From: CAZZDA01 sp964652585
GTDB taxonomy: Bacteria > Patescibacteriota > Patescibacteriia > UBA1544
DNA: 26,053 nucleotides
Reading direction: 5' to 3'
NCBI GenBank assembly: GCA_964652585.1
Contig: CAZZDA010000009.1
Coordinates: 1 to 26,053, forward strand
Part shown: piece after piece, positions 13,844 through 21,734 of the stretch
Numbering within the stretch: the stretch's first letter is position 1
How the letters are laid out: every line of letters starts with the position of its first letter
Notes under the pieces: model-generated
The model's database searches: none
What the model was told of the DNA's origin: nothing
Seen by the model: only the letters and a program-made list of their open reading frames with translations
Made by a program: the position numbers and the translations under genes

Positions 13844-15859
13844 TTACTTTTCCTCCTGTACAAAAGTAACGACTTGATCTCCTTCTTTGACGCCATCTAA
13901 CACTTCTACCAATCCGTTATCTCCGCGCAAGCCCAAACGCACCTGCACTTCCGTTACCGTAGCGTCCTTTTGCAAAACACGCACTAAACGCTCGTCATTT
14001 TTTAGAATGACCGCACGCTGTGGAATGGTAAGTACATTTTCTTTTTTAGCTGTGTATATCGTAACATTTGCAGTCATGCCAGGTTTGAATGTTTCTTTAG
14101 GTACTTGCGGATACGGTGGCAGATCATGCGCTACGACGAAACCATTTTGATATTCTTCATCGGGAAACAAAATACGCGCTTTTACACGATAGTAGACCAC
14201 CCCTTCAATCACCGTTTCCGCCGGTTCAATAAAATAGACGCGAGCCGGAAAAAGATACTCATCTCCAAAGGCGTCAAAAGTTACTTCCACCGGATCACTT
14301 TCTACGACTTTTGCGATATCAGATTCCGCAATATCTACCTCAATTTCCAGACCTGTATCCCCCACCAATGACACAACCGGCGTTGCTGCGTTAGTTCTTT
14401 CTCCTTTTTCAAAATTGATCGCCGTTATCGTACCGGCAGTTGGCGAGAGTAGCTGCAGATCAGCTATTTCTTCTTCTATACGCTCAAGCGCACTTTGCGC
14501 GCGATCAAGCTCCGCGGTACGCGCCTCACGATCGCTTGTGCGCACCGGCGCTAAAATATTATTGAGCTCTGATTGCGCAAGCTGTACATTTCTCTCATTC
14601 TCTGTCATAGAACTTGTCGCACTTTGTATTTTTTGCGCCGCAAACTGTTTTACACCCGCCAGGTCTTGTTCCGTATTACGTACTTTGGTATCACGGTTAA
14701 TTACCGAAAGATCGTACGCATTTTCTGCCGCATTGATCTTTGTTTGTTCGGCATCAACAGATGTTGTATAAGAGAGATATGCATCTTGAACAGTATCTTG
14801 CGCGTTTTGTACATTGGTCAGAGCAACATTGATCGCCGTTTGCGCGTTTTTAATATCCGTTTTGTCCGTGGCGAGATCAGTTGCCGTATAGGCCGTATTG
14901 GTAATCGTCGCCCCGAGCGCTCCAAACATCTCAAGCAGAGCCGTGGAAGTATCGCGAAGCGCGCTCAATGTTGCCACAAAAGCCGTATTGAGCGTGGTGC
15001 TGTTTTTGATCCCTTGCGCTGTTGCGACCGCATCTTTACTGCCATCAACACGTACATCAAGATCAGCAAACACCTCTTCTACCGCAAGACGCTGCGCGGC
15101 ATCCAATACACTAAACACATCGCTTATATCAACATCACGAAAAATATCATCCAGCGCGTTATAGGAAATGGTCAGATCAAAAAGCGCGTCTTGTAACACC
15201 ACCCTTGCATCTCCTTCCGATTGGGTAATGTCCTGCTCTTTGGAGAGCATGGTATTATCCAATTGCTGCTGCGCGTCAAGAAGTACCTGGCTCTTTGCGG
15301 TGACATCCTCCGCTGTTTGCTGTTGTATGCTGGAAAGCGCCACTTCTGCCGTACGAACATCTTGCGCGGTAGTAAGTTCAACCTCACTGCGTGCTGCTAC
15401 CGCGTTATTGTACGCTGTTTGTGCTGAAGCAAGTTTTGACCGCGCAACATTCACCTCTGTTCCTGTCGCACCCTCAAGCAGTTTATCAAGATTGGCTTGC
15501 GCGAGCCGTACGCTGTTTTCTTGTTCTCGTTTTTGAATCTCCAATTCAGTCGCCACCAGCGCTGCAAGCAGCCTCCCCTCCGCCACCACGTCTCCAACCT
15601 CTACTGCTATTGCCTTAATAGTACCGACTTGTTCAAAAAGCAAGCTTACTTCTGTTGGAGATTGAATAGAACCTGTAGCTGTTACCGTTTGGACGAGCGT
15701 TTGTTTTTCTGCTGTTTCCGTTACATACGTTACCTTTGATTTATGCCCCCTAAATACACTTATTACCACAATCACGCCAACCACAAAAACAATTCCCAGT
15801 ATCCAGAGAAATTTTTTGGAAAGGTGAAGATGTAAAGGTTGAAGCGTAAAGAATTTCAT
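13844..15859 (-). CDS. HlyD/MacA-type membrane fusion protein with a very long coiled coil
   Basis: A 671-residue extracytoplasmic adaptor anchored by one N-terminal helix (FLWILGIVFVVGVIVVISVF). I start it at the ATG at 15859; an upstream ATG at 15886 adds only MREKWYHTH. Order: first half of the lipoyl-like domain (QTVTATGSIQSPTEVSLLFEQVGTI, VGDVVAEGRLLAAL), then about 350 residues of Ala/Gln/Glu/Asp-rich coiled coil. After that come the second lipoyl half (LLSPTAGTITAINFEKGE), a beta-barrel and a C-terminal domain ending VLTIPQRAVI and VKEGDQVVTF. MacA-type adaptors are usually near 370-400 residues, so the extra length is in the hairpin. An extended -10 (TGGTATCAT, 15874-15866) would start transcription close to the ATG, perhaps leaderless. 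Confidence 0.93.
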   Translation of the reverse strand: MKFFTLQPLHLHLSKKFLWILGIVFVVGVIVVISVFRGHKSKVTYVTETAEKQTLVQTVTATGSIQSPTEVSLLFEQVGTIKAIAVEVGDVVAEGRLLAALVATELEIQKREQENSVRLAQANLDKLLEGATGTEVNVARSKLASAQTAYNNAVAARSEVELTTAQDVRTAEVALSSIQQQTAEDVTAKSQVLLDAQQQLDNTMLSKEQDITQSEGDARVVLQDALFDLTISYNALDDIFRDVDISDVFSVLDAAQRLAVEEVFADLDVRVDGSKDAVATAQGIKNSTTLNTAFVATLSALRDTSTALLEMFGALGATITNTAYTATDLATDKTDIKNAQTAINVALTNVQNAQDTVQDAYLSYTTSVDAEQTKINAAENAYDLSVINRDTKVRNTEQDLAGVKQFAAQKIQSATSSMTENERNVQLAQSELNNILAPVRTSDREARTAELDRAQSALERIEEEIADLQLLSPTAGTITAINFEKGERTNAATPVVSLVGDTGLEIEVDIAESDIAKVVESDPVEVTFDAFGDEYLFPARVYFIEPAETVIEGVVYYRVKARILFPDEEYQNGFVVAHDLPPYPQVPKETFKPGMTANVTIYTAKKENVLTIPQRAVILKNDERLVRVLQKDATVTEVQVRLGLRGDNGLVEVLDGVKEGDQVVTFVQEEK

Positions 15860-15937
15860 ATGTGTATGATACCATTTTTCCCTCAAACGCGAAATATGTA
15901 TGCATTTAAACCTTGATTAACGCCAAGTGTTGACCAA

Positions 15938-16660
15938 CTACACCGCTACGCCAAAAATAATGGCAACGAGTTTACCAATAACAAAGCCAATGATCGCCGC
16001 GGCAGACGAGATCAGCATCATTTCAAAACCACCTTTGAAAGGATTGGTTTTAGTAAGAACTGATTTGCCATAACCGAGCATAAAAAGCATGCCTGCCGTC
16101 AACACAAACGAACATATCATCGCAACAGATAAGGAAAAAAAGAGGTAGGGAAGCACTGGAACCAATCCTCCTCCAATATACGACACTCCCATAAAACCGG
16201 CATCTTTTTTCGCATTGCGGCGATTGCCCGGAACAATACCAAGCTCGTGGAGTGCCAACTCTTCCGTCCATACTTTTTTCTTTTGCGTAACATGGCGCAC
16301 GAGCAGTCTTATTTCTCTCGGCGTTAATCCGTGTCGACGATAGAGAGTACGTAATTTTTTCTCATTCTTATCAGGATTATTTTTTATGCTTTTGCGCAGT
16401 TGCTGCAAGCGCACTTTCTCTACTTCGGTAAGTGATTTTGAAGAAAGATAGGTGCCCGCAGCCATAGACAGTGACTCTACGCACACCACAACAAAACCGG
16501 TGAGCAGTACCACAAAAGAATTTGCCGTCCCGGCCGCAACACCGGTAATAACACCGAGTGTTGAAACCAGACCATCTTCCATACCAAATACGACTTCACG
16601 CATGTTTGATATCCATTTTGGTAATATGGTTATTTGGAGTCTTTTTTGTTGCTTGATCAT
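15938..16660 (-). CDS. VIT1/CCC1-family Fe/Mn transporter
   Basis: A 240-residue membrane protein of the vacuolar-iron-transporter family (DUF125), whose members move Fe(II) or Mn(II) out of the cytoplasm. The hallmark is the first helix, REVVFGMEDGLVSTLGVITGVA (about 21-42), containing the metal-path acidic residues. It is followed by SLSMAAGTYLSSKS, a charged helical cytoplasmic domain (about 75-150, EVEKVRLQQLRKSIKNN and later), and three C-terminal helices (GGGLVPVLPYLFF, CSFVLTAGMLFMLGYGK, MMLISSAAAIIGFVIGKL). Start ATG 16660. It sits divergently from the small plus-strand gene, sharing an upstream region of about 110 bp, and 78 bp before the exporter operon. Metal preference is inferred from the family. 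Confidence 0.92.
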   Translation of the reverse strand: MIKQQKRLQITILPKWISNMREVVFGMEDGLVSTLGVITGVAAGTANSFVVLLTGFVVVCVESLSMAAGTYLSSKSLTEVEKVRLQQLRKSIKNNPDKNEKKLRTLYRRHGLTPREIRLLVRHVTQKKKVWTEELALHELGIVPGNRRNAKKDAGFMGVSYIGGGLVPVLPYLFFSLSVAMICSFVLTAGMLFMLGYGKSVLTKTNPFKGGFEMMLISSAAAIIGFVIGKLVAIIFGVAV

Positions 16661-16692
16661 AGTTGGAAGACATATTCTTCATACTCTGCCGC

Positions 16693-16722
16693 TTGACACG
16701 AACCACCTCTTTCTCTTAAACT
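16693..16722 (+). promoter_or_regulatory. Possible promoter of the small acidic-protein gene
   Basis: TTGACA (16693-16698), 18-bp spacer and TAAACT (16717-16722) on the plus strand. The -35 is perfect and the -10 is weak. Confidence 0.4.
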
Positions 16723-16771
16723 TGTCGTATAGCTCTTTCTGTCTCTTAGAAAATTTTCTTTGGAGGACGTC

Positions 16772-17095
16772 ATGCAGTGCATCTTTGTTGAGGTTACAGG
16801 TGTAAGAGGAGTCGCTTTTATCATTCCCGAAGAAAGTACGGAAAGAAATTGGCTCATCGAAGTTTTGGAAGGAAGCGATCATTCCATAGCCTGCACTTTT
16901 TATCCAGATCGGGACGAATGTGATAACTGGAACCTTTTTGCGGATGATTTGGATTGGGAAATAAGCACCACCGGTCCTATTTCTGAAGAGAGCGAACGTG
17001 CTTACAGCCGCATACGTGCTATTTGCCCGATTGAATACAAAGAATACATTGCAGTTCTTCACAGCATCATGCACTCCCTCATGCACACCACCTGA
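16772..17095 (+). CDS. Small acidic hypothetical protein
   Basis: A 107-residue soluble, acidic protein of unknown function. The start at 16772 is set by a good SD (GGAGG, 5 nt before ATG). It includes VRGVAFIIPEESTERNWLI, FYPDRDECDNWNLFADDLDWEIS and a His/Met-rich end (VLHSIMHSLMHTT). There are three Cys but no clear motif. It is the only intact plus-strand gene I accept left of dnaB, and it has its own promoter-like sequence and a strong terminator. An ORF of 135 codons on the opposite strand (16679-17086) overlaps it; that one lacks an SD and reads less like a protein, so I prefer this strand. Confidence 0.75.
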   Translation: MQCIFVEVTGVRGVAFIIPEESTERNWLIEVLEGSDHSIACTFYPDRDECDNWNLFADDLDWEISTTGPISEESERAYSRIRAICPIEYKEYIAVLHSIMHSLMHTT

Positions 17096-17122
17096 TTATG
17101 CACCTTCTCTCTGAAAGCTCCC

Positions 17123-17150
17123 AACAGCCCAAAGGGCTGTTTTTTCTTTT
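17123..17150 (+). terminator. Rho-independent terminator after the small acidic-protein gene
   Basis: AACAGCCC-AAA-GGGCTGTT (17123-17141), an 8-bp perfect stem with a 3-nt loop, followed by TTTTTCTTTT. Textbook terminator on the plus strand. Confidence 0.92.
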
Positions 17151-17248
17151 CAAGATATACACACTCCATCATTATCGCTACGGTATATTAAAATATTCTT
17201 TTTGATGATTCGGTCATACGACATGGATTGTGTATTATGTATGCTATG

Positions 17249-18481
17249 TTATATATCTCTCTGTTTCATAATCTTCGCATAGACTTGCGCGCTTTTTCGC
17301 ACTGTTCTTTTGAAGTCTTTTTTATAATCAATACCAATGAGACCGAAACGCGCGTCGTATCCATGCTCCCACTCATAAGAATCGGTAAGCGACCAATAAA
17401 GGTAGCTCCTGATATCTACACCCGCTTTCAACGCATGACGCACCTCGGCAAGATGCTGTTCAATAAAACGTTCACGCTGCGTATCATTGGTGGTCGCAAT
17501 GCCATTTTCGGTAATATAGAGCGGCACTTTGTATCGCGACAGATCAATTAATACATCAAAAAGTCCTTGCGGATATATCTCCCAACCAACACTTGATACT
17601 TCCCTCAATTCTTTTTCAGGTTTTGCATAGGTAACACCGGAGAATGGCATTACTTTTTTAATGCGCTGATGGAAATAATAGTTGATGCCTATAAAATCAT
17701 ACTGTCCTTTGGTCAGACGATAGATGCGATGGTTGCGAAACCAATCATAGTAGTGTGCGAAAGCATTGTCCACAAGCGCGTGCGGGCGATAGAGATACCA
17801 GGAGACGGGATTGTGCGCAAAACCAACCTGTACGGTATGATCGGTCGTATCCAGTGTTTCGTGCAGCACCTTGTACGCTTTTCTATGCGCACGCGCAAGA
17901 TTGCGTATGACTTTAAAATAGAGGCGAGTGTTTTTTTTCTCCGGTGGCCATATGCCGTTATACCACCCCTGTTCCGCGTAAACGAGCGGCTCGTTGATGG
18001 TTATCCAAAAATCTACCAGATCGCCCAACTCTTCCGCGCAATATTTCACAAAGCGCGTAAAATAATACACAGACTCCTTGGTTTCAAATCCGCCACGTGC
18101 GGCAAACCAGGAAGGCAGGGTAAAATGATGGAGCGTCACGAAAGAACGCATTTTGTTCTGCTGGAGCGTTTGAAGCACTTGTCGATAATGCTGTATCGCA
18201 TTCTCATCAAATACCCCAGGTTTTGGCTCTATTCTACTCCACTCAATGCTTATTCTCTGCGCCGTAGCCCCGAGTTTTCGCGCAAGCTGAAAATCCTCCG
18301 CATAACGATGATAGTGGTTAGCCGCCTCACCTGACACCCGATCCCTTTTTTCGTGCTCCCATTGCCACCAGTCATTTCTTGTGTTCATTCCCTCCACTTG
18401 ATGGGCTGATGACGCAGCACCCCATAAAAAATTTTTGGGCCAGGTATACTTCGGTGGATTGTGAGTATTTTGTGTTGGCAT
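17249..18481 (-). CDS. Glycoside hydrolase family 1 (beta-glucosidase/beta-galactosidase type)
   Basis: Retaining beta-glycosidase of 410 residues, cytoplasmic (no signal peptide). The N-terminal FLWGAASSAHQVEG contains the sugar-binding Gln and the loop typical of GH1. WITINEP (about 162-168) supplies the acid/base Glu, and LYITENG (about 321-327) the nucleophile Glu. Other family blocks are RISIEWSRIEP, LHHFTLPSWF, YDFIGINYY, VGWEIYPQGL and SYLYWSLTDSYEWEHGYDARFGLIGIDY. It is somewhat shorter than the usual 440-480 residues but all catalytic blocks are present. The substrate (beta-glucoside, galactoside or 6-phospho sugar) cannot be fixed; no PTS genes or sugar transporter are nearby. It is a stand-alone transcription unit with its own promoter. 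Confidence 0.96.
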   Translation of the reverse strand: MPTQNTHNPPKYTWPKNFLWGAASSAHQVEGMNTRNDWWQWEHEKRDRVSGEAANHYHRYAEDFQLARKLGATAQRISIEWSRIEPKPGVFDENAIQHYRQVLQTLQQNKMRSFVTLHHFTLPSWFAARGGFETKESVYYFTRFVKYCAEELGDLVDFWITINEPLVYAEQGWYNGIWPPEKKNTRLYFKVIRNLARAHRKAYKVLHETLDTTDHTVQVGFAHNPVSWYLYRPHALVDNAFAHYYDWFRNHRIYRLTKGQYDFIGINYYFHQRIKKVMPFSGVTYAKPEKELREVSSVGWEIYPQGLFDVLIDLSRYKVPLYITENGIATTNDTQRERFIEQHLAEVRHALKAGVDIRSYLYWSLTDSYEWEHGYDARFGLIGIDYKKDFKRTVRKSAQVYAKIMKQRDI

Positions 18482-18533
18482 GAGGAATGCTCAAATGAGA
18501 TTGGTTTGATGCGTGGTATGAATTGTTATGCTC

Positions 18534-18563
18534 ATTGTACCATAAAATAGCGACTCACTCCAA
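18534..18563 (-). promoter_or_regulatory. Promoter of the GH1 gene
   Basis: On the minus strand TTGGAG (18563-18558), 18-bp spacer and an extended -10, TGG-TACAAT (ending at 18534). Predicted start near 18527, giving a leader of about 45 nt. Confidence 0.6.
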
Positions 18564-18568
18564 ATAAA

Positions 18569-18596
18569 CCAACCCTCTCTGTAGAGAAAGGGTTGG
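18569..18596 (-). terminator. Terminator of the 972-residue surface-protein gene
   Basis: CCAACCCT and AGGGTTGG enclose TCTCT-GT-AGAGA with one mismatch between the two helices: 13 pairs in all. On the minus strand TTTATTTGG follows. It lies about 30 bp after the stop at 18625 and just before the GH1 promoter. Confidence 0.75.
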
Positions 18597-18624
18597 CAGT
18601 TTCAAATTTTATGTTATGTATGCA

Positions 18625-21543
18625 TTACGCATGAAGAACTTCACGCCGACCATACCTCTTATGCACATACCAGTAAAGTACCGTGAGAACACCTAGAAGA
18701 ATCCAAGCCCATCCCCAACCGTTATCTTGCGGGAAAATCGGCGCAAAACCGGTCAACGATGCGACTGTTGAAGTAACCAGTTCTTTCGTAGAGGTTTCAT
18801 AGTGCATTTCCTCGCTCGCACCAAGGACAAATCCTTCACGCTCTTCGACTTTCTCAAAAATAGCAGTGGCACGTTCTTCAGCTGTACGAGCAACATATTC
18901 AGCACGTTCCTCAAGTTCTTTCGCAGCTTCTTGCACTTTCTCTACGATCTGTACGACCTCTTGCACTACTTCATCCGGCTGTTCTCCACCAACTACTTCT
19001 AATATACCCTCTTCTTCTGTACCAACGCTTTCTTCGGTAGGGATCATTACATCATCACTGACTCCAACCGCCAGCGCAAGACCATTCTCACCAATTTCGA
19101 TAATTTCCGGCTCCGCCGTAACCACCGCACCAAATCCCGTACCACCCTCAATAACGATCACACTTGAAACTTCATCGCTCTCGGTAAATACCGGACCGCT
19201 GGTAAAGCCATTGGTAATAGCATAGTTCGTATAAGTACCAGTTGGCACTTCTTCCGTGATGGGTAGATCATATTCAATACGCACTATTTCTTCCGGAAGC
19301 ATGTGGCCAATAGCAAAGTCTTTTTGCGTTACGACCTCATCTTCCTCATTCACCATCATATCAAATACCTTCACCTCATAGAGCGCCGCATTACCTGTAT
19401 TCTCAACCTCAAGCGTATAATGCACGCTATCGCCAACCTTTGCTATCTGATCGCCAAAATCATGCGTTTTGGTGATCACCAGTTCCGGCTGCTCATTAAC
19501 ATTGACCGCATAGAAATTCGGATTCATGAATACCAAGTTGCTGCTATTTTGCCGATTATCCTCCGGAACCCAGTCATCCTCCGTGCTCATGAGCGCACCA
19601 GATGAATGAAGGGTCGTAAAGTGCAATGGCTGCTCGTGATTAAATTGCAAGGAATACCACACCTCGCCGCTCTCACCTGGACCCACATCACCTATATGAA
19701 ACTTCACCGTTCCCGTGCTTGGATCATGTTCCGCGCCATTGACCACCTCCATATGAAAGCGGTCTGCGTCATATGTATCTTCTAAAACCACGTCATGCGC
19801 TCGACCATTACCCATATTGATATAATAAATATGATGGAATGCATAACCGTCAGGAGATGGTGGATCCGGATTAAAGCGGGTATCTTTGGAGATTTTGAGA
19901 TCTGGTCGTCCAAATGCCATATTACCATCCCAGGTGCCAAAAACATTCACAAAGGCAAGTATCACCTTGCCGCCCATAACGGTTGAGTTGGCAATATTCA
20001 TAATGTCTGTGAGAACATTAACATCTCCTGTTTGAATGGCAGCACCGCCTTCCGCGCCTTCAATGGTATTGCCGCCAGAAGTCGCGTTTATCGCAATATC
20101 ATTGGTAATAACCGCTGATTGTGAGGCGGAAACGTCAGTATGACTCTCCGTAACCGGATCTGTTGAAGTAGCAATAACGCTCTCATCTTCTTCTTGTTCG
20201 GTATTCTCAACATTACCTCCGGACGCTTCAACCGTTACGCCGGTCGGCGTGCCGGAAACTGACGCACCAAGCGGCAACCCCCATACGTCTCCCGCCCATT
20301 GATTGAGTGCTGAAACATGTCCCAATATCCAATTGCCGCCAAGTACCGTGGTATTCGCTCTGCTATCAATGTTCGTACGTACATTTGCAGCGCCTGTTTC
20401 AATAGTTGCTTCACCTCTCGTATCACTTACACTATTATTCCCCGTATCTGCAACAATAAACACGTCATTAATAATTGTCGCATCTTGCGTTGTTTTTATT
20501 GAAAGCGTGCTCTTACTTGCCTCTATCTCAAGCGCCCTTGTAAGCGCCTCACGGTCATTCTGCTGGAGATCCGCTTCTCCCGGCAACACAAGATCTCCAA
20601 GCCATTCACCAAAAACGTTGATAACTGAGAGCACGATATTGCTGCCAATAAGATTGGTATTCAAAACATTAATGAGCGTCGTTCCCGCATACACATCGCC
20701 CGTGGTTATTGCCGTATCACCCTCAGCACCATCAATAGCATTACCGCCGGAGTTCGCGTCAACGTCCAGTGTCGTATGTACCTCGCCCTGCTGTTCGGCA
20801 TCTACTTGATACCACATATTGCTCGTTGAGGCAGTTGCTCCATCATCACGCAATTGTGAAAAAAGATTGGTCAAATTTATATCACTTTCCACGCGTCCTC
20901 CCATGTTATAGAGCGTCTGAAAAAAGTTGGTATCTATCACATTGGTATTGACAAGATTGAGGATCTGATTAAGCACTATCGCATCACCTGTTTCTATGAC
21001 CGCATCGCCACCCGCATTCTCAATGGTGTTTTCTCCCGAATTTGCATCAACGCTTACTGCTGTGTCAACTATTGCCTCTTGCGTACTGGTTGCCGTAATA
21101 TCTTGCGTTGTCGTACTCGTGCCGGCACACTCTCCTTCAATTCCTCCGCAACCGCCAATTTCCAACGATCCGTCTTCTGCCGGTGTATCAATTTCGGTAG
21201 TATTTACCACATTGACCTCGTCGGTTACCGCAACCGCGTCACCCGTCTCTATAACCACATCAGTAGTTGTCGCCTCGTTTTCAGGTATGGGAACACTTGG
21301 CATAGTCTCTTGTGTTGTTGTGGCTGAAGCTGGAAGAATGGTCACAAAATCTTCTTCAACCTCTAAAGGTGGTTCTCCTACCTCTTCTTCTACTTCTACG
21401 GGAAATACTGCATCAACGGAAGTGGTCGCTTCCGCCAACACGCGTGTAGGAACCCCCATTTGCAGTGCAAACATACTAAAAATAGTCAGTATGCTTACGA
21501 TATTCATATACTGTTTCTTTTGGCGATGTTGTAGCTGTATCAT
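18625..21543 (-). CDS. Large surface repeat protein with a C-terminal membrane anchor
   Basis: A 972-residue exported protein. The signal peptide spans about 1-38 (ILTIFSMFALQMGVPTRVLAEA; the ATG at 21507 is an alternative start). A half unit (about 95-120) and four full repeats (about 158-205, 254-302, 353-404, 476-526) carry ANSGGNxI followed by IxTGDV and NxxNT. At least three continue into an extension of the form 'VILAFVNVFGTWDG'. Two beta-sandwich domains of DUF11 type follow (about 546-640 and 685-798; ELVITKTHDFGD, YTLEVENTGNAALYEV). Then come an acidic linker, a coiled coil (about 857-905), and a final membrane helix with basic end (WAWILLGVLTVLYWYVHKRYGRR). This looks like a wall- or membrane-anchored stalk. 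There is no LPXTG. Function unknown; adhesion or envelope structure is an inference. Confidence 0.88.
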   Translation of the reverse strand: MIQLQHRQKKQYMNIVSILTIFSMFALQMGVPTRVLAEATTSVDAVFPVEVEEEVGEPPLEVEEDFVTILPASATTTQETMPSVPIPENEATTTDVVIETGDAVAVTDEVNVVNTTEIDTPAEDGSLEIGGCGGIEGECAGTSTTTQDITATSTQEAIVDTAVSVDANSGENTIENAGGDAVIETGDAIVLNQILNLVNTNVIDTNFFQTLYNMGGRVESDINLTNLFSQLRDDGATASTSNMWYQVDAEQQGEVHTTLDVDANSGGNAIDGAEGDTAITTGDVYAGTTLINVLNTNLIGSNIVLSVINVFGEWLGDLVLPGEADLQQNDREALTRALEIEASKSTLSIKTTQDATIINDVFIVADTGNNSVSDTRGEATIETGAANVRTNIDSRANTTVLGGNWILGHVSALNQWAGDVWGLPLGASVSGTPTGVTVEASGGNVENTEQEEDESVIATSTDPVTESHTDVSASQSAVITNDIAINATSGGNTIEGAEGGAAIQTGDVNVLTDIMNIANSTVMGGKVILAFVNVFGTWDGNMAFGRPDLKISKDTRFNPDPPSPDGYAFHHIYYINMGNGRAHDVVLEDTYDADRFHMEVVNGAEHDPSTGTVKFHIGDVGPGESGEVWYSLQFNHEQPLHFTTLHSSGALMSTEDDWVPEDNRQNSSNLVFMNPNFYAVNVNEQPELVITKTHDFGDQIAKVGDSVHYTLEVENTGNAALYEVKVFDMMVNEEDEVVTQKDFAIGHMLPEEIVRIEYDLPITEEVPTGTYTNYAITNGFTSGPVFTESDEVSSVIVIEGGTGFGAVVTAEPEIIEIGENGLALAVGVSDDVMIPTEESVGTEEEGILEVVGGEQPDEVVQEVVQIVEKVQEAAKELEERAEYVARTAEERATAIFEKVEEREGFVLGASEEMHYETSTKELVTSTVASLTGFAPIFPQDNGWGWAWILLGVLTVLYWYVHKRYGRREVLHA

Positions 21544-21734
21544 AGAGATTTCGAATAAAGAATAATGGACAAGGAATAAAAAACAGGAATCCCCTATAAC
21601 AAGATATTTAATTTGTATTATTCATCGTTCATAATTCATCATTCATTCTTTGTTATCGGCTGATGAGGAATGGAAGAAATGGCTAGCCAGATCTTCCATT
21701 CCTCAAGTGAGGTTGTTCAAAGAGAGTAACTCTC
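21544..21734. other. Intergenic region with word repeat and 41-bp palindrome
   Basis: About 190 bp between the two repeat-protein genes. 21621-21648 is a run of variants of TTCATC/TTCATAA. 21665-21705 is a long palindrome: GAGGAATGGAAGA and TCTTCCATTCCTC (13 bp perfect) around TGGCTAGCCA. The palindrome lies 30 bp after the stop of the 182-residue protein on the minus strand and may act in 3'-end formation, but no U-tract follows. Confidence 0.65.

Noticed and set aside
14573..15196. 207-codon plus-strand ORF opposite the HlyD-type adaptor
   Set aside because: It lies antisense to the coiled-coil region; the translation is Arg/Ile/Tyr-rich with no domain signature and no SD.
10497..15859. 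Naming the exporter as MacAB proper (macrolide/toxin efflux)
   Set aside because: The ATPase and permease are separate proteins, there are two permeases and no TolC. Only family-level assignment is justified.
16679..17086. 135-codon minus-strand ORF opposite the small acidic protein
   Set aside because: No SD, basic and low-complexity translation. The plus-strand reading has GGAGG at the right distance, a promoter-like sequence and a terminator.
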